Part shown: positions 6,734 through 10,077 of the stretch, one piece after another
Position numbering within the stretch: the first letter of the stretch is position 1
Layout: each line of letters begins with the position of its first letter
Assembly (NCBI GenBank): GCA_003577005.1
Contig: QEUW01000288.1
Coordinates: forward strand, 1 to 10,077
Reading direction: 5' to 3'
DNA length: 10,077 nucleotides
Source: Chloroflexota bacterium
Lineage (GTDB): Bacteria; Chloroflexota; Anaerolineae; Caldilineales; Caldilineaceae
The notes under the pieces: model-generated
Seen by the model: only the letters and a program-made list of their open reading frames with translations
The model's database searches: none
Told to the model about the DNA's origin: nothing
Program-made: the position numbers and the translations under genes

Positions 6734-7082
6734 GGGCACAACAATGGTTGCGCTGTGAGTTTGGCGGAAATCGTGGCAGCCATAAGGTGAGCTGCCGGCA
6801 CCACGGTTACGTTGGAGCTTATTGGCAACCTGGTCCGGCCATTATCGCATGAGTGGCAAAAATGGGCAAGGTGGCGTGTAGAGGGATAACGCAAGCTTGG
6901 TTCGGGCGCCTGCTGCCAGGGGATGATGAAGCGTAAGCAAATCAACCGGTCCTCCCCCGTAGGTCACGCTGGTAGCGTGACCGGCGTATCGATGGGGAGC
7001 GCCGTCACCCTGGTAGAGCGACCTACGACCGTAGATCACGCTAGTTGCGTGACATCGTGCGGATGGGGAGCTACGCCGTTCC
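6734..7082. other. 349-bp intergenic region between the glycoside hydrolase gene and larB
   Basis: I see no credible gene here. The part next to larB (6957-7079) holds the hairpin repeats listed separately. The part next to the hydrolase (6734-6950) must contain its promoter, but I find no box pair good enough to mark. In-frame upstream extension of the hydrolase ends at a stop at 6842-6844 and offers no better ATG. Confidence 0.6.
6957..7079. repeat. Two ~50-bp direct repeats, each holding a GTCACGC hairpin, plus a degenerate third
   Basis: Copy A (6957-7005) and copy B (7029-7079) share CCGTAG/A-TCACGCT, GCGTGAC, GATGGGGAGC and GCCGT in the same order. In copy A, 6962-6970 and 6974-6982 form a perfect 9-bp stem with a GGT loop. 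Copy B keeps a shorter GCGTGA stem. Between them, 7004-7023 looks like a decayed third hairpin (GTCACCCTGGTAG...GCGACC). The array ends 3 nt from the larB stop codon, so it forms the 3' end of that transcript. Confidence 0.8.
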
Positions 7083-7847
7083 CTATGCACGCCCCGCGGT
7101 GATCCGCTGGTTGATGGCAGCGGCCATACAAGCAGCGCCATAGCCGTTATCGATATTGACAACAGCCACGCCCGACGCACAACTGTTGAGCATTGCCAGC
7201 AGCGCGGCCAGACCACCAAAACTGGCGCCATAGCCAACCGAGGTAGGCACGGCAATGACCGGCGCATCCGTCAGACCACCGACCACGCTGGCGAGTGCGC
7301 CCTCCATCCCGGCGACGACGATGACCACATTGGCCTGTTGGATGGCGGGCGCATGGGGCAACAGCCGGTGCAACCCCGCTACCCCAACATCGACAATGCG
7401 CTGCGCCCGGTGCCCCATCAGGTCGAGCGTCAGCACGGCCTCTTCCACCACCGGCAGGTCGCTCGTGCCCGCGGCTACCACCACGACGCCGGCGGTGCGC
7501 GGCCGCTCTGGCTCACGATCGAACCAGAGACAGCGGGCCGCTTCGGCATAGTTGAGATCGGGGGTGACCTCACGGGCGGCGGCGTAATGGGATGCGTTCG
7601 CACGCGTTGCCAGCAGACGCGGACTGCACGCCGCCAGTCGCTCGATGATCCCCGCCACCTGTTCGGGTGTCTTGTGCTCGCAATAGACCACCTCAGGGAA
7701 ACCCCAGCGTAGGCTGCGATGGTGATCCACAGTCGCAAAACCGACCTCTTCGTACGGCAGCGTGCGCAGCGCGGCGAGCGCGCCATCAATGGTCTGTTCA
7801 CCCTGGGCAACGGCTTCGAGCAGGGTGCGGAGTCGCTGTTGATCCAT
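7083..7847 (-). CDS. larB: LarB, pyridinium-3,5-biscarboxylic acid mononucleotide synthase (nickel-pincer cofactor biosynthesis)
   Basis: 254-residue cytoplasmic enzyme with a PurE-like C-terminal half. LarB carboxylates nicotinic acid adenine dinucleotide and cleaves its phosphoanhydride to give P2CMN. LarE then adds sulfur and LarC inserts nickel, making the cofactor first found in lactate racemase LarA. Family motifs are clear: D-x2-R at 41-44 with RWGFPEVVYCEHK (47-59), AAGTSDLPVVEEA (125-137), DVGVAGLHRLL (153-163), GMEGALASVVGGL (180-192), PTSVGYGASFGG (201-212), MLNSCASG (219-226) and VVNIDNGYGAA (229-239). From memory, Cys223 corresponds to the cysteine that forms an adduct with the pyridine ring in the Lactobacillus enzyme. 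Length is normal. The start follows the reductase stop by 9 nt with a weak AGGT site, so the two genes are likely cotranscribed. No larA, larC or larE is in this window. Confidence 0.93.
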   Translation of the reverse strand: MDQQRLRTLLEAVAQGEQTIDGALAALRTLPYEEVGFATVDHHRSLRWGFPEVVYCEHKTPEQVAGIIERLAACSPRLLATRANASHYAAAREVTPDLNYAEAARCLWFDREPERPRTAGVVVVAAGTSDLPVVEEAVLTLDLMGHRAQRIVDVGVAGLHRLLPHAPAIQQANVVIVVAGMEGALASVVGGLTDAPVIAVPTSVGYGASFGGLAALLAMLNSCASGVAVVNIDNGYGAACMAAAINQRITAGRA

Positions 7848-7856
7848 TGCTACCTG

Positions 7857-8867
7857 CTACCAGCGATATTGATGCGGTCCAAAATCGGCCTCATAATAAG
7901 GTGAAACCATCCGTCCCGGCGGCACAAGCTGGTCGATTGCCTTGCGATCCTCGTCGGTGAGTGTAACTGCCAGCGCCCCCAGGTTGTCCTCCAACTGTTC
8001 CATCGTGCGCGGGCCAATAATGGGGCTGGTGACGCCCGGTTGGTGGACACACCAGGCCAGCGCCAGTTGCGACAGCGTACAGCCGTGGGCGTCCGCCAGG
8101 GGTTGCAGCCCTTCCCCCACGTCAAAGACAGCTTCGACCATACGCGCCTGGAGTCGCGGGTTGGTCTCATAGTCGGCAAAACGGCTGTCGGCCGGCGGTG
8201 GCGCATTGCGCGAGTACTTGCCGGTTAGCAGGCCCCCGGCTAGCGGGCTCCAGGGGATGATGCCGATCCCATAGGTGAGGGCCATGGGGATCAGCCCGCG
8301 TTCGATGCGGCGGTCGAGAATATGATAGGGTGGCTGTTCGCAGACCGTACGGTTGAGTCCCAACTCCTTCGCCACCCAGAGCGACTCGACCACCTGCCAC
8401 GCTTCAAAGGTGCTCGTGCCGATATAGCGCACCTTGCCGGCGCGGATCAGATCGTCCAGCGCCCGCAGCGTCTCGTCAATTGGGATGTCCGACTGGGGGC
8501 GGTGGAGCTGGTAGAGATCGATGTAGTCAGTCTGTAGGCGACGCAGGCTGGCCTCGCACTGTTCGATGATGTGGCGGCGGCTATTGCCGGCGGCATTGGG
8601 TTCATCGTCGTCCATACGGCCATGAACTTTGGTAGCAAGAACCACATGGGAGCGTTTGCCATTGCGTTTGAGCGCGGCGCCGGTCACCTCTTCGCTGCGA
8701 CCGCGGCCATAGACATTGGCCGTGTCGAGAAAATTAATGCCGGCGTCGAGCGCCCGGTCGATGATGGTGTAGGAATCTTCCGGGCTGGTCTTGCCGCCGA
8801 ACATCATACAGCCCAGGCAGAGCGGGCTAACCTTGACACCGGTACGCCCTAGTGGACGGTACTCCAT
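7857..8867 (-). CDS. Aldo/keto reductase
   Basis: 336-residue NAD(P)H-dependent oxidoreductase with a TIM-barrel fold, cytoplasmic. It reduces an aldehyde or ketone, or runs the reverse oxidation. The catalytic tetrad is complete: Asp48 and Tyr53 (NFLDTANVYG), Lys80 (LATK) and His122 (LYQLHRPQ). The family motifs GRTGVKVSPLCLG at the start, RYIGTSTFEAW, PWSPLAGGLLTGKY (cofactor loop) and SPIIGPRTMEQLEDNLGAL (2'-phosphate-binding region) are present. These features fit the AKR11/AKR12/AKR13-like bacterial group, but the substrate is not predictable. AAAGGAG lies 7 nt before the ATG, a strong ribosome site. It is the first gene of a probable two-gene operon with larB and is divergent from the zinc dehydrogenase. 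Of the seven genes here it is the only one whose stop is not next to a repeat. Confidence 0.9.
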   Translation of the reverse strand: MEYRPLGRTGVKVSPLCLGCMMFGGKTSPEDSYTIIDRALDAGINFLDTANVYGRGRSEEVTGAALKRNGKRSHVVLATKVHGRMDDDEPNAAGNSRRHIIEQCEASLRRLQTDYIDLYQLHRPQSDIPIDETLRALDDLIRAGKVRYIGTSTFEAWQVVESLWVAKELGLNRTVCEQPPYHILDRRIERGLIPMALTYGIGIIPWSPLAGGLLTGKYSRNAPPPADSRFADYETNPRLQARMVEAVFDVGEGLQPLADAHGCTLSQLALAWCVHQPGVTSPIIGPRTMEQLEDNLGALAVTLTDEDRKAIDQLVPPGRMVSPYYEADFGPHQYRW

Positions 8868-8874
8868 TGGCTTG

Positions 8875-8881
8875 CTCCTTT
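8875..8881 (-). promoter_or_regulatory. Strong Shine-Dalgarno of the aldo/keto reductase gene
   Basis: Minus strand AAAGGAG, 7 nt before ATG 8867; it fixes the start of the reductase. Confidence 0.75.
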
Positions 8882-8938
8882 CGGATTGGAAGTGCTAAAC
8901 CTGGCTGCTGGCTATCTGCTCAGGTTGATGATAGGATG

Positions 8939-8966
8939 ATTGTACCACAGCACAGCCCTGAACCAA
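8939..8966 (-). promoter_or_regulatory. Putative promoter of the reductase-larB operon
   Basis: Minus strand: -35 TTGGTT (8966-8961), 16-nt spacer, -10 TACAAT (8944-8939). The -10 matches five of six consensus bases. It predicts a leader of about 65 nt before the reductase ATG. It lies back to back with the dehydrogenase promoter, only a few bases apart. Confidence 0.45.
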
Positions 8967-8971
8967 CAGCT

Positions 8972-9000
8972 TTGGCTTGAGTTCGATTTTCGGCTAAAAT
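8972..9000 (+). promoter_or_regulatory. Putative promoter of the zinc dehydrogenase gene
   Basis: Plus strand: -35 TTGGCT (8972-8977), 17-nt spacer, -10 TAAAAT (8995-9000). It predicts transcription from about 9007 and a leader of about 37 nt to the ATG at 9044. The in-frame ATG at 8999 overlaps the -10 box, which argues against that longer start. Confidence 0.5.
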
Positions 9001-9043
9001 GCTCACTGTTATCACAACACCGCCCAACCCTGAAAGTAAACCG

Positions 9044-10069
9044 ATGAAGACGATCATTCTTGAGGAGCCAGGCCGTTTTCGCCTGACAGAGACCGAAGCC
9101 CCTGGCTCACCCAGGCCAGGCGAAGCACTCGTGCGCGTGCGCCGGGTGGGGATCTGTGGCACCGACCTCCACGCGTTTCGTGGGGATCAGCCTTTTTTAA
9201 GTTATCCACGCATCCTCGGTCACGAACTGGGCGTGGAAGTGGTGGAGCTGGCGCCGGCCAGCACAGAGGATAGGCTACAGGTGGGAGACATTTGCACGGT
9301 CGAGCCATATCTCAACTGCGGTATATGCAGCGCCTGTCGCCGCGGCAAAACCAACTGCTGCTCGCGCCTCCTGACGTTAGGGGTTCACACCGATGGCGGG
9401 ATGTGCGAGTGGATCACGCTGCCCATCCACAAGTTGCACAGAGCGCCGGGCGTCCAGCTTGACCACCTGGCGCTGGTCGAAATGCTCTGCATCGGCGCCC
9501 ACGCGGTCCGCCGGGCGCAACTTGCGCCGCGTGAGCCGGTCCTGGTCATTGGGGCCGGACCCATCGGCCTGTCGGTGATGCAGTTTGCGCTGCTGGCCGG
9601 CGCCCAGGTGCTCGGCATGGAGATGAGCGACCGCCGTATCGAGTTTGCCAGCACCCACCTGGGTGTGCAGAACTGGGTCGATCCCCGTCACGAGCCTGTG
9701 AACCAGCTCCGCCGGCTGCTCGGCGGCGACCTGCCGTTGACTGTCTTTGATGCCACCGGCAGCGCGCGCGCGATGGCACAGGCATTTCATTATTGCGAAC
9801 AGGGTGGTAAACTGGTCTATGTCGGCCTGGTACAGGCGGAGGTGCCACTCCCCGACCCGGAATTTCACCGCCGCGAGCTGACGCTGCTCGCCAGCCGCAA
9901 CGCCACCGCCGCCGATTTTGCCCACGTCATCGATGCCCTGTCCAGCGGCCGCGCCAATCTCGACGCCTGGATCACCCACCGGGCCACACCCGAACAACTG
10001 GTGACAGAATTCGCCAACTGGACCGACCCGGAATATGGCGTTGTCAAGGCGATGCTGGAGTTTCAGTGA
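9044..10069 (+). CDS. Zinc-dependent medium-chain dehydrogenase, L-galactonate/sorbitol dehydrogenase-like
   Basis: 341-residue cytoplasmic NAD-dependent alcohol dehydrogenase of the MDR superfamily. Catalytic zinc ligands are Cys38 (GICGTD), His60-Glu61 (GHE) and the Glu146 position. The structural-zinc cysteines are Cys92, 95, 98 and 106. The Rossmann fingerprint is GAGPIG (170-175), and acidic Glu193 after the second strand favours NAD+ over NADP+. The blocks GDQPFLSYPRILGHE, RRGKTNCC, GVHTDGG and LPDPEFHRRELT...SRNAT resemble enzymes of the E. coli LgoD (YjjN, L-galactonate oxidoreductase) and Bacteroides sugar-dehydrogenase type. A sugar acid, polyol or deoxysugar is therefore the likely substrate; this is a similarity call, not proof. 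Residues 146-147 read EM where many relatives have EP. The start is ATG 9044 (MKTIILEEPG), a normal family N-terminus. The stop TGA opens a TGATGCGTAAT repeat. It is divergent from the aldo/keto reductase. Confidence 0.88.
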   Translation: MKTIILEEPGRFRLTETEAPGSPRPGEALVRVRRVGICGTDLHAFRGDQPFLSYPRILGHELGVEVVELAPASTEDRLQVGDICTVEPYLNCGICSACRRGKTNCCSRLLTLGVHTDGGMCEWITLPIHKLHRAPGVQLDHLALVEMLCIGAHAVRRAQLAPREPVLVIGAGPIGLSVMQFALLAGAQVLGMEMSDRRIEFASTHLGVQNWVDPRHEPVNQLRRLLGGDLPLTVFDATGSARAMAQAFHYCEQGGKLVYVGLVQAEVPLPDPEFHRRELTLLASRNATAADFAHVIDALSSGRANLDAWITHRATPEQLVTEFANWTDPEYGVVKAMLEFQ

Positions 10070-10077
10070 TGCGTAAT
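10067..10077 (+). repeat. Start of a TGATGCGTAAT repeat at the dehydrogenase stop codon
   Basis: The last 11 bases, TGATGCGTAAT, are identical to the minus-strand sequence 3483-3473 at the stop of the DapA-like gene. In both cases the TGA is the stop codon. The window ends before the rest of the element can be seen. Confidence 0.65.

Noticed and set aside
8999..9043. ATG at 8999 as the dehydrogenase start
   Set aside because: It overlaps the predicted -10 box, and the extra 15 residues are not part of the MDR N-terminus.
9377..9997. 206-residue minus-strand frame opposite the zinc dehydrogenase
   Set aside because: Shadow of a gene with complete MDR motifs.

Overview
The window looks like chromosomal DNA of a GC-rich bacterium. 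My best guess is Chloroflexota, Anaerolineae/Caldilineales-like. The guess rests on the gene mix, a lipoprotein of no familiar family, and short palindromic repeats between genes; no marker gene confirms it. Seven protein-coding genes are supported. No RNA gene, IS element, integrase or CRISPR array is visible.

Layout: (1) About 2-1618, plus strand: a polytopic membrane protein of the O-antigen ligase/polymerase (Wzy_C) type, probably cut at its 5' end by the window edge. (2) Convergent to it, 1651-3267, minus: a secreted lipoprotein built from four divergent copies of a ~105-120-residue unit. (3) 3481-4422, minus: a DapA-superfamily aldolase/lyase with a changed N-terminal motif and a good sigma-70-type promoter. 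(4) 4691-6733, minus: an exported clan GH-A glycoside hydrolase with a probable beta-sandwich domain before the barrel. (5) 7083-7847, minus: LarB, first enzyme of the nickel-pincer nucleotide cofactor pathway. It lies 9 nt downstream of (6) 7857-8867, minus: an NADP-type aldo/keto reductase, so the two probably form one operon. (7) 9044-10069, plus, divergent from the reductase: a zinc medium-chain dehydrogenase resembling L-galactonate/sorbitol-type enzymes.

How the genes may work together: the left part suggests cell-surface polysaccharide work (ligase/polymerase, lipoprotein, secreted hydrolase). The right part and the DapA-like gene suggest sugar or sugar-acid catabolism (lyase, reductase, polyol/aldonate dehydrogenase). 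These links are inferred from families and adjacency only.

The most distinctive feature is between the genes. Six of the seven stop codons lie inside, or within a few bases of, a palindromic or repeated element, and the elements belong to several unrelated sequence families (1604-1651, 3430-3483, 4573-4643, 4666-4697, 6957-7079 and the last bases of the window). The only exception is the reductase, which is followed directly by larB. I see no convincing new multi-gene system; the repeat-capped gene ends and the four-unit lipoprotein are the best candidates for follow-up.
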